Positions 34,517 to 43,771 of a stretch of 64,000 nt of DNA are shown here, piece after piece; position 1 is the stretch's first letter; each line of letters starts with the position of its first letter. The notes beneath the pieces were generated by a model that was not told the DNA's origin, made no database searches, and saw nothing but the letters and a program-made list of their open reading frames with translations. The position numbers and the translations under genes are program-made. The DNA is from Arenibacter algicola. Its GTDB lineage: Bacteria; Bacteroidota; Bacteroidia; Flavobacteriales; Flavobacteriaceae. The stretch lies in the NCBI RefSeq assembly GCF_000733925.1, contig NZ_JPOO01000001.1, positions 1,488,001-1,552,000 of the forward strand. Reading direction: 5' to 3'.

Positions 34517-37096
34517 CTAAACGGGTAAATAAATGTAAAAGCTAGCCCCTTTATTTACTTGTCCATGGGCCACAATATGCCCTTTGTGTTTTTCCACAAT
34601 CTTCTTGCAAATAGCCAATCCTATTCCTGTACCCGAATATTCGTTTTTTTGATGAAGACGTTGGAACAGTTCAAATATTTTTTGGGCGTTTTCCTGCTCA
34701 AAACCAATGCCGTTATCCTTTACCGAAATGCAGTAATATTCCTTGGCTTTTTTATTAAAATCGTCAGGAATTGAATTGCGTTCCATTTTCTTGCAGGCGA
34801 TTTCTATTTTTGGAGTATCTAGAATACTGTGATATTTAATGGAATTGGAAATCAGGTTGTTGAAGAGTTGCTCTAACTGAAAGGGGACACCTCTTACCTC
34901 GGGAAGGTCAGCAATAACAAATTCTACCCCGGACTCCCTGATCGGGGCCTCCAGATCTTCCTGTACTTTTTCCAGAACCAGATTCAGATCTACATGTACC
35001 AAGTCCTTTTTCTTTTTTCTAAGCCTTGAATAGGATAATAGGTACTTTATAAGGTTCTGCATACGGTTGGCAGAAGATTGTACTTTGCTAATGTATTGTG
35101 TTTGCTGTTCCGTAAAATAGGAGGAATCGGAATCTGTTATCCGAGAAATGAACATCTGAATTTTCCGTAACGGCTCCTGAAGATCATGACTGGCAATCCG
35201 GGTAAAGGATTCCAATTCACTATTAATGCGCTTAAGCTCTAAGTTCTTGTCTTTTAGTTTTTGTTCATTTTTTAGATCCTTGGTGATGTCCTTCACCACC
35301 CCAATAAATTCGTTCTTTAAAAAATGACCTGTATTCTGAAGGTGCTTTACTTTTCCGTTTTTGGTGATAACGCGATAAGTGAAATTACTGACTATTTTTT
35401 TCTCCAAGGCCAGATTTAGTTTTTCATCGTAAATCTTGAGGTCTTTTGGATGTACGAATGGCCTGTAATTTTGAGGTGCTGGAATAAACTCGTTTGGTTC
35501 GCAGTCCAATAACCTGAAAAAATTATCGGACATGGTAGCCTTTTCGGTTTCAATATTCCAACGGTAACTTCCAATTTTGGCAACAGCCTCCGCATCATTT
35601 AAAATGGAATTCTGCACCGTCAACTGTTCGTTGAGTTCCAATAAGCGTTGTTTGGCATTGATTATCTGGGTGCTGTCATAGGAAGTGAGGGTGATGCCAT
35701 CGTCCAATTTATTTATTGTAGTGTTGACCCATACCCTTTTGCCTTTTAAAATATATTCGCTTTCATGCGTTTCAATGGTGCCTATGTTGGCACATTTTAC
35801 CATTAGTTCGTATAATCCGGTATCATGAACAGAAGGATAGATTTTGGATATAGACTTTCCAATTACGTCCCCTACTTGTTTTCCGGTAAGGTTCTCACTT
35901 TCGGTGTTGGTAAATACATATATAAAATCTATTATTTTACCATTGGAGTCCCTTTCGGTAACAAGGTGGCTAACAGTGTTGCTAGTGCTTTCAAGGATAT
36001 TGTTCAAGAATGACTTTGTTTCGGTCAAATCGCGATTTTGCTTTTCCAATTGTTCGTTCAAAACCCTTAAATTTTGCGTAAACTTTCTTTCCGATGTAGT
36101 ATCCACCGAAGTAGTTAAAACTCCGTTCTCCATTTTTACGGCGGTGGTCTTGAACCAAAACTCCTTACCGTTATATTGAAAATGCTTTTCGAATTTACGG
36201 GTCTCCCCTTCATCAATAACTTTGGTCAATTCATCAAAAATGCCATTTTCAAAGTTAATGGGAACCAATTCTGACATTTTACGCTGCTCTATTTGGCTGG
36301 AATTTTGCCCAAGGACAGACTCTATTTTTTCATTGGTGAATACAATGGTAAAGTCTTTTACTGTGCCAGTGGTATTATATATTGGCTCAAAATAACTTAT
36401 AATATTGTCTGTACTGCCCAAAATATTTTGAAGAAATTTCTCTGCTGTAGCCGTTTTTTTTCGCTGAGAATTGATCTGCAGAAATGAAATAATAAAGATA
36501 AATAACGCAAACATACCTAAGAGCAGAGTCATTAGGGGAGTAAAGAATATTTGCGATCTGTATTCTTCCTTACGCTTCGCGAGTTGTATCTGCTTTTCTT
36601 GATACATTTGGTTTCTGAGCAGATTTAGTTGGGTAATCGACTTTGAAACGTTTGTTATTTTTTCTCTATCCCTAGAAGAATAATTTGTTTTTTGAAAAGG
36701 AATGTTCGCTATAACCCTTAAAGAATTATAAAGACTGTCTTGCCAAGATTGGACCGATAGTAAAATTTTCTGTTGTACTGGATTGTCCTGGGTGAGTTCC
36801 CTTAGTTTTATAAAGGATTTCTGTACTTCGGGTTTGTAATTTTTAAAGGAAGAAATGCCCAAGGTATCATGGGACAGCAGATTTTTTAGCTCCGTGGATT
36901 GCATCTGGGCATAATAGGAAAAAAGTTGATTTATTTCCATATCCACTTCCAAAGTATGGGAAACCATATCTGCCGATTCTCCAAGCTGCACAATCTGCTT
37001 ATAACTAATGCTTCCAAGGAACATGAGAAGGGCAATTGCCAAAACAAGGGAAACGGCAAGTACTTTTGGAGAGGATGTTATTTTTCTTTTTGGCAT
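34517..37096 (-). CDS. PAS-domain sensor histidine kinase
   Basis: The 859-residue kinase has a first membrane helix at about 12-31, a periplasmic helical sensor of roughly 150 residues (CHASE3/four-helix type), a second helix at about 186-208 (PLMTLLLGMFALFIFIISF) and three PAS/PAC repeats (about 218-340, 360-480, 505-610). HisKA follows, with SHDLQEPLRKIQMF carrying the phospho-His, and a full HATPase (NLISNSIKY, VKDNGIGF, YSGTGIGLAICKKI). It lies 13 bp downstream of a single-domain response regulator and 25 bp after an AraC gene, forming one signalling operon. The signal is unknown. Confidence 0.93.
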   Translation of the reverse strand: MPKRKITSSPKVLAVSLVLAIALLMFLGSISYKQIVQLGESADMVSHTLEVDMEINQLFSYYAQMQSTELKNLLSHDTLGISSFKNYKPEVQKSFIKLRELTQDNPVQQKILLSVQSWQDSLYNSLRVIANIPFQKTNYSSRDREKITNVSKSITQLNLLRNQMYQEKQIQLAKRKEEYRSQIFFTPLMTLLLGMFALFIFIISFLQINSQRKKTATAEKFLQNILGSTDNIISYFEPIYNTTGTVKDFTIVFTNEKIESVLGQNSSQIEQRKMSELVPINFENGIFDELTKVIDEGETRKFEKHFQYNGKEFWFKTTAVKMENGVLTTSVDTTSERKFTQNLRVLNEQLEKQNRDLTETKSFLNNILESTSNTVSHLVTERDSNGKIIDFIYVFTNTESENLTGKQVGDVIGKSISKIYPSVHDTGLYELMVKCANIGTIETHESEYILKGKRVWVNTTINKLDDGITLTSYDSTQIINAKQRLLELNEQLTVQNSILNDAEAVAKIGSYRWNIETEKATMSDNFFRLLDCEPNEFIPAPQNYRPFVHPKDLKIYDEKLNLALEKKIVSNFTYRVITKNGKVKHLQNTGHFLKNEFIGVVKDITKDLKNEQKLKDKNLELKRINSELESFTRIASHDLQEPLRKIQMFISRITDSDSSYFTEQQTQYISKVQSSANRMQNLIKYLLSYSRLRKKKKDLVHVDLNLVLEKVQEDLEAPIRESGVEFVIADLPEVRGVPFQLEQLFNNLISNSIKYHSILDTPKIEIACKKMERNSIPDDFNKKAKEYYCISVKDNGIGFEQENAQKIFELFQRLHQKNEYSGTGIGLAICKKIVEKHKGHIVAHGQVNKGASFYIYLPV

Positions 37097-37109
37097 GCCT
37101 AAAATCCCT

Positions 37110-37556
37110 TTAGATCCTTAGTAAAAAATTATCCTTGTTCAAGGCCGAGGTATGGTATTGCCAATTGAGCTGTAAAACCTTTTCAATTGCTTGTTTTAGG
37201 GCCCCAAAGCTATTGGGCTTGTTAATGTAAATATTGGCGCCGTTCACAAAGGTCTCCTCAATATCGGCTTCAGAAGAGGAGGTTGAATATATGGCAACCA
37301 AAAGGTCCTGAAGTCTAGGGTGGTTTCTAATTTCATTGAGACATTGCATTCCATTTTTGATGGGCATATTTAAATCTAGAAATACTATTTCAGGTAAGAT
37401 TACATTGGGCAGGGTCAAATAATCCATTAATTCTTTTCCATTGTTGAAAAGGGATAATTTGGTCTTAATTTTTATTTCGCTCATAGCTTCCTTGAATAAT
37501 GTTCTATCATCTTCATCATCATCGGCCAGGGCTATGTTTAAGGTTTGTAGGGGCAT
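37110..37556 (-). CDS. Single-domain response regulator (CheY/Rcp1-like)
   Basis: The 148-residue receiver domain has the acidic pair in ADDDEDDRTLF, the phospho-acceptor Asp in VFLDLNMPIKNG, Ser/Thr at IYSTSSSEAD and the Lys of INKPNS. There is no output domain, so it must act through a partner. It lies between the AraC-like regulator (12 bp) and the histidine kinase (13 bp), and so probably shuttles phosphate from that kinase. LDLNMPIKNG is typical of the cyanobacterial phytochrome-partner (Rcp1) subgroup. Confidence 0.93.
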   Translation of the reverse strand: MPLQTLNIALADDDEDDRTLFKEAMSEIKIKTKLSLFNNGKELMDYLTLPNVILPEIVFLDLNMPIKNGMQCLNEIRNHPRLQDLLVAIYSTSSSEADIEETFVNGANIYINKPNSFGALKQAIEKVLQLNWQYHTSALNKDNFLLRI

Positions 37557-37568
37557 ATTTTGGCGGGG

Positions 37569-38132
37569 TTATTTTTGGTTTAAGGCTCTTTCTTTCCGTT
37601 TCAGGATTATTTTCTGAAAAGTGGAGGGAGTAAGTCCGGTCGTTTTTTTGAATTGAGCCGATAAATGTGATACACTGCTATAGTTAAGCTTATACGCTAT
37701 TTCGGTTAAGGTTAGATTGTTTTGGAGTATTAAACTTTTGGCGAAATCTATTTTTTTTAAAATTACAAAGTTCTCGATTGAAGAGTAGGTAGCTTCAGAG
37801 AATATCGAGGACAAATAGGTATATGAATAATCCAGTTTTTCAGAAAGATAGGAAGAGAAATTATAAAGTTTAGGATTCTCCTCATCATTTATCCATTCGG
37901 AAATGGAATCTTTAATACGTTGAACCAAGGCCATTTGTTGATCATCCATAATTTCTATGCCATAATTTCCCAAGACCGAGGCCATTTCCTGTTCTTCTTC
38001 ATTTGTAGGCCTTTTATCAAATTCAATTTCCCCAACACCATGAATGGTATAGTTCATTCCCAGGGCGTCCAGTTGTTCCTGTAGTACAGTTTTACAGATA
38101 AGGTTAAAATCAAATTTTAGATAGATTCTCAT
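37569..38132 (-). CDS. AraC family HTH protein
   Basis: The 187-residue protein has an N-terminal 80-residue domain and a C-terminal AraC HTH (about 95-180): LSSIFSEATYSSIENFVIL, LTEIAYKLNYSSVSHLSAQFKK and TTGLTPSTFQK. I place the start at the second ATG (38132, MRIYLKFDF) rather than 38141, as related proteins begin there. It is the first gene of a three-gene unit with the response regulator and kinase. It may be the transcriptional output, although no receiver domain is fused to it. Confidence 0.88.
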   Translation of the reverse strand: MRIYLKFDFNLICKTVLQEQLDALGMNYTIHGVGEIEFDKRPTNEEEQEMASVLGNYGIEIMDDQQMALVQRIKDSISEWINDEENPKLYNFSSYLSEKLDYSYTYLSSIFSEATYSSIENFVILKKIDFAKSLILQNNLTLTEIAYKLNYSSVSHLSAQFKKTTGLTPSTFQKIILKRKERALNQK

Positions 38133-38421
38133 TAATTGCATATAATATGGGCCTGTAACATGGATTCCTATAAACTTGGAAAAACAATGTAGGCGTTATA
38201 CACAAAGATGATGAATTTTTAATTTCAATTAAACTGCTCAGTGAATTTTTTATCAATTGTACACCTAATCGATATTATAGTTAAACTATACTACTAACTG
38301 TATCCTTCGCCCTTTTTGCATTCTGTGACATGTTCATAATGCCTTTTCCGTACCATTAGTTAACAAGAAGACAATTTCAGACCTTTCAAGCTGTAGCAGC
38401 TGTAATTGAGGGTATTGGTTT

Positions 38422-38742
38422 TTAGTTTGTTATATAGTTTTCTTCTGGAATTTCCTTAAAAAATTCAGCAGTTTCAATATTACTGGATGGACTATAATTG
38501 GCTAATACCGTTCCTTTACTGCCATCGTTCGTTTCCACAATATATAAGATTGACATGTCGGACGGATTGCTCATACCTTCGAAGCGATATTCCTTCAAAA
38601 TGGTAACATTTTCAGGTGCGTACGCTATTTTTGTCTTCAAATCGATCAATTTCCTGTTATCTACCCGGTAGTTGCCATTAAATCCCTTTTTTTGATATTC
38701 ATCAATAATTTCTTTTTCGTTCTTAGCAAAATCATTCTTCAT
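38422..38742 (-). CDS. Hypothetical protein (106 aa)
   Basis: This 106-residue protein has a charged helical start (MKNDFAKNEKEIIDEYQKKG) and then a beta-rich body (KIAYAPENVTILKEYRFEGM, DMSILYIVETNDGSKGTVL). It has no signal peptide or membrane helix. I do not recognise a firm family. It stands alone between the AraC three-gene unit and a small lipoprotein, in a region of stress-type small proteins. Confidence 0.65.
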   Translation of the reverse strand: MKNDFAKNEKEIIDEYQKKGFNGNYRVDNRKLIDLKTKIAYAPENVTILKEYRFEGMSNPSDMSILYIVETNDGSKGTVLANYSPSSNIETAEFFKEIPEENYITN

Positions 38743-38954
38743 TTCTATTATTTTTTAGATTAATAACGGATTATATTTTTAATTGAATCCCTGATAAAGG
38801 GTTCCCTGTTTTGAGCAACCAACAGTTATTGGTTTTACCCGCAACTTTCGGCTTTGTAGATGCTCAGATATTTTATGGATGAAATGAGAACGGACAAAAT
38901 CCTCAGAGGAAAATGTCCGTCCATAACAAAATCTAACCAACCAAAGAGATTTTC

Positions 38955-39146
38955 TTAATTGTCGTCCGTGGCGTCATCTATTTCATCTCCAATTTCTTCC
39001 ACACCTTCCTCAATGTCGTCACCTACTTGTTCTATTCCATCTTCAATTTTCTCACCTGCAGTTTTTTCTTCCCTGCAACTGCTAAAGGTGGCCAATGAAA
39101 CAGTAAATAGAAGAGCGAATAAAAAGTATATTATCGATTTTTTCAT
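38955..39146 (-). CDS. Small acidic lipoprotein
   Basis: The 63-residue protein has a signal segment ending in a lipobox (TFSSC, Cys near 23), then a very acidic tail (EEKTAGEKIEDGIEQVGDD, then repeating GEEI/DD units). The tail has heptad-like EXIXDXIE repetition and may form a coiled coil. Such small acidic lipoproteins of the outer membrane are common in Flavobacteriia near stress genes. The function is unknown. Confidence 0.72.
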   Translation of the reverse strand: MKKSIIYFLFALLFTVSLATFSSCREEKTAGEKIEDGIEQVGDDIEEGVEEIGDEIDDATDDN

Positions 39147-39200
39147 TTTTATAGTTTTAGGATTATGTACGTAGTGTACTTAATATTGTTAAAGTTAATT

Positions 39201-39315
39201 TTTACTCGATAATCGAGATTAAAACCTGCCTGCCCGATTCGTATAGGCGGGCGTCGAAATGTTATTAGTAGTTTCCTTCAGATGCCTCAAGGGCTTGCCC
39301 AGAGGTAATTGACTA
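39201..39315. repeat. Palindromic interspersed repeat, copy 2
   Basis: It starts with the same 20 bases as copy 1 (39201-39220, CTCGATAATCGAG core), continues with CCTGCCTGCCC and GGCGGGCG arms, and ends GGGCTTGCCCAGAGGTAATT (39291-39310). It is flanked by two small minus-strand genes. Confidence 0.55.
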
Positions 39316-39326
39316 AGCTGTCTTTA

Positions 39327-39488
39327 TTAGATCTTACTTCTTCCCGTAAATAATGATATTACAAAGAGAATCAAGAAAATAAAAAATAGGATTTTAGCAA
39401 TACTGGCAGCTCCCGCTGCTATTCCCCCGAATCCGAAAATTGCGGCTATTATAGCTAATATTACAAATGTTACTGTCCATCGTAGCAT
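39327..39488 (-). CDS. DUF1328 family small membrane protein
   Basis: The 53-residue protein starts MLRWTVTFVILAIIAAIFGF and has GGIAAGAASIAKILF, then FIFLILFVISLFTG. This is the DUF1328/YtjA pattern (two helices, G-rich turn, Ser/Gly). Such proteins accompany general stress or osmotic-stress genes in many bacteria. It is too short to have been obvious as a gene but the family match is good. Confidence 0.85.
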   Translation of the reverse strand: MLRWTVTFVILAIIAAIFGFGGIAAGAASIAKILFFIFLILFVISLFTGRSKI

Positions 39489-39628
39489 ATTATGTGTGTT
39501 TTTAAGGTTAATACTATCAACTGTCTTTTAAACAATCTCTATAACAAATCTCGGGATATTCAATCGCTTTGTTTAACGTAATCACGTTAATAGTTAACAC
39601 AGATGGCTTTGTTGTAACTTGTTTTAAT

Positions 39629-40513
39629 TCAATTGCTTGTAGGTTTTTCGAATTTGAAGTTTTCTGGAAAATCCAACGTACGTATTGGGAAGGGAATATT
39701 AATATTGTTATCGTCAAAGGCTTTCTTTATGGCTATCATCGCAATAGTTTTGGCCTTAAGTACCTCTAAGGAAGAGGTAGATTTAATCCAAAAGCGGGTT
39801 TCAAAATTTATGGAGCTATCGCCAAATTCTGTATACAGGAAAATTACTTCCTTGTCATTTTCTACGTTGTCAAAATTGGAGGAAATAGTCTTGCATACCA
39901 AATCCCGTACAAATTCCAAATTGGACGAATATGCAACACCGCATTTAAGGATTACACGGGATTGGGCAGTAGTGGAGAAGTTTCTTATTGGGTTCTCCAA
40001 TACGAGTTTATTGGGAATATAAACCAAATTGTTGTCCGATTGTTTTATAGTTACGGCCCTTAGGTCTATATCGATTACCTCCCCCTCATAATCGTTGCTC
40101 TCTATCCAATCCCCAAATTTTATATGCTTAATATAGGACAGTACTATACCGGAATAGGTGTTGGCCAATGCCCCCTGCAATGCGAGACCTACAGCCAGAC
40201 CTGCTACCCCTGCACCCGCTAAAATTGTGTTTAGGGTTTTGCTTAGATCCAAGATACCAAGCACCAAAAATAATCCTGTTAGAATGACCAAAACAGAAAT
40301 TAATTTGGCAATTAAATTCTTCATGGATTTTTGTAAACTACTTTTATCCAATAGTTTCCACGTAAGTTTGGTGAAATATTTGGAAAGTAGAATTACGATG
40401 GTAAATACGAGCAGGGCTAAAACGATGTTGGGCAAGTTCACTATTAGACTATCTACCCAAGAAGCCAGTCTATTTATCATTTCTTCCCAGGCTTCGTCAA
40501 TCTTTAAATCCAT
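39629..40513 (-). CDS. MscS-type mechanosensitive ion channel
   Basis: The 294-residue channel has N-terminal helices (IVLALLVFTIVILLSKYF, LIAKLISVLVILTGLFLVLG). The pore-lining helix is GAGVAGLAVGLALQGALANT, the Gly/Ala-rich TM3 signature, and the beta-domain contains IKFGDWIESNDYEGEVIDI and FSTTAQSR. MscS opens when the membrane is stretched in hypo-osmotic shock. I start at Met 40513 (MDLKIDEAWEE); the frame runs to 40645, but the extra 44 residues have non-coding character and overlap hairpin-rich DNA. Confidence 0.93.
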   Translation of the reverse strand: MDLKIDEAWEEMINRLASWVDSLIVNLPNIVLALLVFTIVILLSKYFTKLTWKLLDKSSLQKSMKNLIAKLISVLVILTGLFLVLGILDLSKTLNTILAGAGVAGLAVGLALQGALANTYSGIVLSYIKHIKFGDWIESNDYEGEVIDIDLRAVTIKQSDNNLVYIPNKLVLENPIRNFSTTAQSRVILKCGVAYSSNLEFVRDLVCKTISSNFDNVENDKEVIFLYTEFGDSSINFETRFWIKSTSSLEVLKAKTIAMIAIKKAFDDNNINIPFPIRTLDFPENFKFEKPTSN

Positions 40514-40996
40514 AACCGTACATTTAGTAGTTGTCCCAAAAGTTAAGAAGATTTTTAGGAATAATCCCATTATTATTACAGATACGGATATAATTGAAGT
40601 TGATCCAATAAAAATGGCTCCGATATTTAAGTGTATCGGAACCATTAATTAACAACCAACCTAACCATCTAAATTGAATTACAGCTGTAGTTCGCTGTAA
40701 TTCAAAGAAGAATACGTTTATTCCCAAATATCCCCCGAAAATTTAGGTAAACCTGATTGCCATAATCGTCGTAGTGCAATCATCTTTATTTTTCTCTCGA
40801 GTCAAATTTATCGAAGGGGGTTAACATTTATGTGCTGTAATCTAAATAATATTAACTCTTATAGAAATAAGCATTTTTGGTGACAATTGTTGGTCTGTGC
40901 AATTCATTCAATTGTTTGCGCTATAATTTATTGGTATTGGGGTAGTCGTATAAAACGGATTAATTACCTTTAAACAACTCGTTAATTAATTCTACC
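40514..40996. other. Divergent intergenic region with two hairpins
   Basis: This 483-bp region lies between mscS (minus) and the DUF2254 gene (plus). It contains a 12-bp imperfect inverted repeat ATGGCTCCGATA (40614-40625) / TATCGGAACCAT (40634-40645) and a perfect 10-bp one, GAATTACAGC (40676-40685) / GCTGTAATTC (40694-40703). Both lie in what would be the mscS 5' region, so they could be operators or leader structures. I see no gene. Confidence 0.5.
40676..40703. repeat. Perfect inverted repeat upstream of mscS
   Basis: Arms GAATTACAGC and GCTGTAATTC, with an 8-bp spacer, are perfect complements. They may be a regulator site or an RNA hairpin. No T tract follows on either strand, so it is not a standard terminator. 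Confidence 0.4.
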
Positions 40997-42280
40997 ATGT
41001 TTAAATATGCCATTAAAATATTGAAGGTGTTTTATCGTAGAGTGCTATTGAGTATTGCATTTTATCCTGTGCTTATTTCATTAGGGTTTTTTCTTTTGGC
41101 ATTAATAGTATTGGAACTGGAAAGTTGGGAATTGGCCGAAACGCTCAAGGAACGGGTGCCTTATCTTTTTATAAAGGATTATGAAACAGCCCGTGCCATA
41201 TTAACAACTTTGATTGGTGGCATTCTTTCTTTAACAGTGTTTAGCTTTACAATGGTCATGGTTGTACTCAGCCAGGCTTCCTCCAATTTTTCACCGAGAT
41301 TATTGCCGAGTTTGGTTTCAAATAAAAGACATCAATTAATTCTTGGAGTATACATAGGTACTTTGCTGTATTGTATTATAATTCTAATTGTTCTAGGGGC
41401 CAACAATATTGAAACACATTCGGTAGGTTTCCCAACCATGTTGGCCGCAATTTCAGGAGTATTTTGTATAGGTTTGTTCGTTTATTTCATTCATAGCATA
41501 TCCACATCCATTCAAATTCAGAATATTATAGATAACATATTTAGATCTAGTTCTAGATCTTTGGACAAGGATTATGAGGATTCCAGTAATTTAAAAGTTG
41601 GCTTGCAAGAATTTAGGATGGATGATTTTGAAACTATTTATTCGCATAAGTCGGGCTATTATAAAGGATTTGATAATTCCTTATTAAGCGATTCCTTGGT
41701 TGAACATTGCCATCAAGTTGAAATACTGCCATACGTTGGTAGTCATGTGTGGGAGGGAATGCCATTGTTAAAGGTTCAGAATATGATTGAAGATTGGGAT
41801 TTGGAGGACCTTTTGTTGTGTGTAAATATTAGCAGCAACAGAAGCGATCACAACGAGGGATTTGATGGGGTTGTTAAATTGATGGAAATAGCAGTCAAAG
41901 CCATGTCACCAGGGATTAACGATCCGGGGACCGCTATTGACGCCATTAATAGATTGGCGCCACTACTTGTAAAAATTTTGAGATTTCCGAACAAAACATC
42001 GAGCTCCGTAAAGGAAGGCCAGATTATTATAGTTAGAACCAACGTTTCGGCAAAGGAACTAATGCAGGCAATTATTCAGCCAATAAGGTTGTATGCAAAA
42101 AAGGATAGTTCAGTTGTTCTTGCCTTGCTTGGGGCATTAAAATTTATGGAGCAAGATGTAAAGATTTCAAAGGAAAATAAGGAAGAAGTTCAAATGGAGC
42201 TACAGGCCCTAAAAATGGATATAGTGGATAGTATTGAAAATATTTATGATCGGGAAAGAATTGTGGCAATGTTTGAATAG
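40997..42280 (+). CDS. DUF2254 family membrane protein
   Basis: The 427-residue protein has four N-terminal membrane helices (for example LSIAFYPVLISLGFFLLALIV, ILTTLIGGILSLTVFSFTMV, LGVYIGTLLYCIIILIV, MLAAISGVFCIGLFVYF). A soluble C-terminal domain follows with HSIS, VEILPYVGSHVWEGMPL and KAMSPGINDPGTAIDAINRL, the hallmark of DUF2254. The function is unknown; members occur in many marine and soil bacteria. It precedes an aldehyde dehydrogenase gene by 105 bp on the same strand. Confidence 0.9.
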   Translation: MFKYAIKILKVFYRRVLLSIAFYPVLISLGFFLLALIVLELESWELAETLKERVPYLFIKDYETARAILTTLIGGILSLTVFSFTMVMVVLSQASSNFSPRLLPSLVSNKRHQLILGVYIGTLLYCIIILIVLGANNIETHSVGFPTMLAAISGVFCIGLFVYFIHSISTSIQIQNIIDNIFRSSSRSLDKDYEDSSNLKVGLQEFRMDDFETIYSHKSGYYKGFDNSLLSDSLVEHCHQVEILPYVGSHVWEGMPLLKVQNMIEDWDLEDLLLCVNISSNRSDHNEGFDGVVKLMEIAVKAMSPGINDPGTAIDAINRLAPLLVKILRFPNKTSSSVKEGQIIIVRTNVSAKELMQAIIQPIRLYAKKDSSVVLALLGALKFMEQDVKISKENKEEVQMELQALKMDIVDSIENIYDRERIVAMFE

Positions 42281-42385
42281 AACCACTTTAAACGAGCAAT
42301 ACCACAAATAGTTAAAGTTATTGGGCTTTATCAATTGTACAAACCTTTTAACTTGCATTTTTTAATAATATAAAAATTCAATCGG

Positions 42386-43747
42386 ATGGAATATATAGAG
42401 GCGGTAAACCCATATAACGGTAGGCCCTTGGATAAGTATAGAATATTTTCGGATAGTGATATAAAGTCGGTATTGGAAAAAGCCGAACTTGCTTTTGATA
42501 GTTGGAAAATTGAGAGCGTGGAACATAGGTCGGGACTGTTAAAGAAACTGGCCAAGACATTGTTAAAGAACAAAAAGTCCTATGCGGAGTTAATGACCAG
42601 GGAAATGGGAAAACCAATAAATCAGGGCATTGCTGAAATTGAAAAATGTGCATGGGCATGTGATTTTTACGCCAAGAATGCGGTTGGGTTTCTTTCTGAC
42701 GATCTTATAGATACTGAGGCTGACGAAAGTTTTATAAGTTACGATCCCATTGGTTGTGTTTTGGCGGTTATGCCCTGGAACTTTCCATTTTGGCAGGTTA
42801 TCCGATTCGCAGCACCTACGCTTACTGCCGGCAATACTGTAATATTAAAACATGCCAGTAATGTTCCTGGCTGTGCCGAAGCCATTCAGGAGCTGTTTCT
42901 TTCGGCAGGCTATCCCGAGGGCAGCTTTCAGTTTATTATTGCGGACCATCAACAGATTGAATCAGTCATAGGAAATTCTATTGTCCAGGGTGTAACCCTT
43001 ACGGGAAGTGAGAGGGCAGGTAGAGCAATTGCGGCCCAGGCAGGAAAGCATTTAAAAAAATGTGTCATGGAACTAGGGGGCAATAATGCCTGTATTGTAT
43101 GGGAAGATGCTGATTTGGACAAATATATGGACACCATGGTTATGGCCAGAATGCAGAATACCGGTCAAAGCTGTATAGCCGCAAAGAGATTCATAGTGGT
43201 TGAGGCTATATATGATGAATTTCTTATGAAATTTACCAAAAGAGTCCAAGCCCTTAAATCAGGAGATCCTTTGGATAAACATACAGATATAGGAGTAATG
43301 GCCAGAGAGGACTTGGCCAAAACCTTGGAACAACAGGTTGCGGATTCCTTGGACAAGGGGGCTCAAGTTAAGGTTGGAAATAAGAGGAACGCCGCTTATT
43401 ATGAGCCTACAGTACTTACCGCAGTAGTTCCTGGTATGCCCGCCTTTGACGATGAGCTTTTTGGCCCAGTGGCAGCTGTGGTCAAGGTAAAAGATAGAAA
43501 GGAATCCGTTGTGATGGCGGCAAATTCTAAATTTGGTCTGGGGTCCATGCTGTTTACAGAGGATATAAAATCTGCGCGGAAAATAATTGGGGACATACCG
43601 GACGGGGCATTTTTTATCAATGAAATGGTAAAGTCCGATCCAAGGTTGCCTTTTGGAGGAACAAAGACATCGGGATTTGGTCGTGAGCTTTCCATGGAAG
43701 GGATATTGGAGTTTGTGAACAAAAAGACGGTCTATATTAGGAAATAG
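42386..43747 (+). CDS. NAD-dependent succinate-semialdehyde dehydrogenase-type aldehyde dehydrogenase
   Basis: The 453-residue enzyme shows the ALDH core: MPWNFPFWQVIRFAAPTL, TGSERAGRAIAAQAG, the general base in MELGGNNACIVWEDADL, the catalytic Cys in QNTGQSCIAAKRF and ELFGPVAAV. Length (about 450 rather than 480) and motif choice match the short YneI/Sad-like SSADH group that oxidises succinic semialdehyde and related aldehydes with NAD+. It converges with the nitroreductase gene, only 24 bp away. The stress-region location hints at aldehyde detoxification. Confidence 0.93.
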   Translation: MEYIEAVNPYNGRPLDKYRIFSDSDIKSVLEKAELAFDSWKIESVEHRSGLLKKLAKTLLKNKKSYAELMTREMGKPINQGIAEIEKCAWACDFYAKNAVGFLSDDLIDTEADESFISYDPIGCVLAVMPWNFPFWQVIRFAAPTLTAGNTVILKHASNVPGCAEAIQELFLSAGYPEGSFQFIIADHQQIESVIGNSIVQGVTLTGSERAGRAIAAQAGKHLKKCVMELGGNNACIVWEDADLDKYMDTMVMARMQNTGQSCIAAKRFIVVEAIYDEFLMKFTKRVQALKSGDPLDKHTDIGVMAREDLAKTLEQQVADSLDKGAQVKVGNKRNAAYYEPTVLTAVVPGMPAFDDELFGPVAAVVKVKDRKESVVMAANSKFGLGSMLFTEDIKSARKIIGDIPDGAFFINEMVKSDPRLPFGGTKTSGFGRELSMEGILEFVNKKTVYIRK

Positions 43748-43771
43748 AATTTTAACTGGAATTTGCGAGGG

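Noticed and set aside
40158..40652. 164-codon plus-strand ORF
   Set aside because: Antisense to the mscS gene, whose minus-strand frame has an unmistakable channel signature; the plus frame has no motif.
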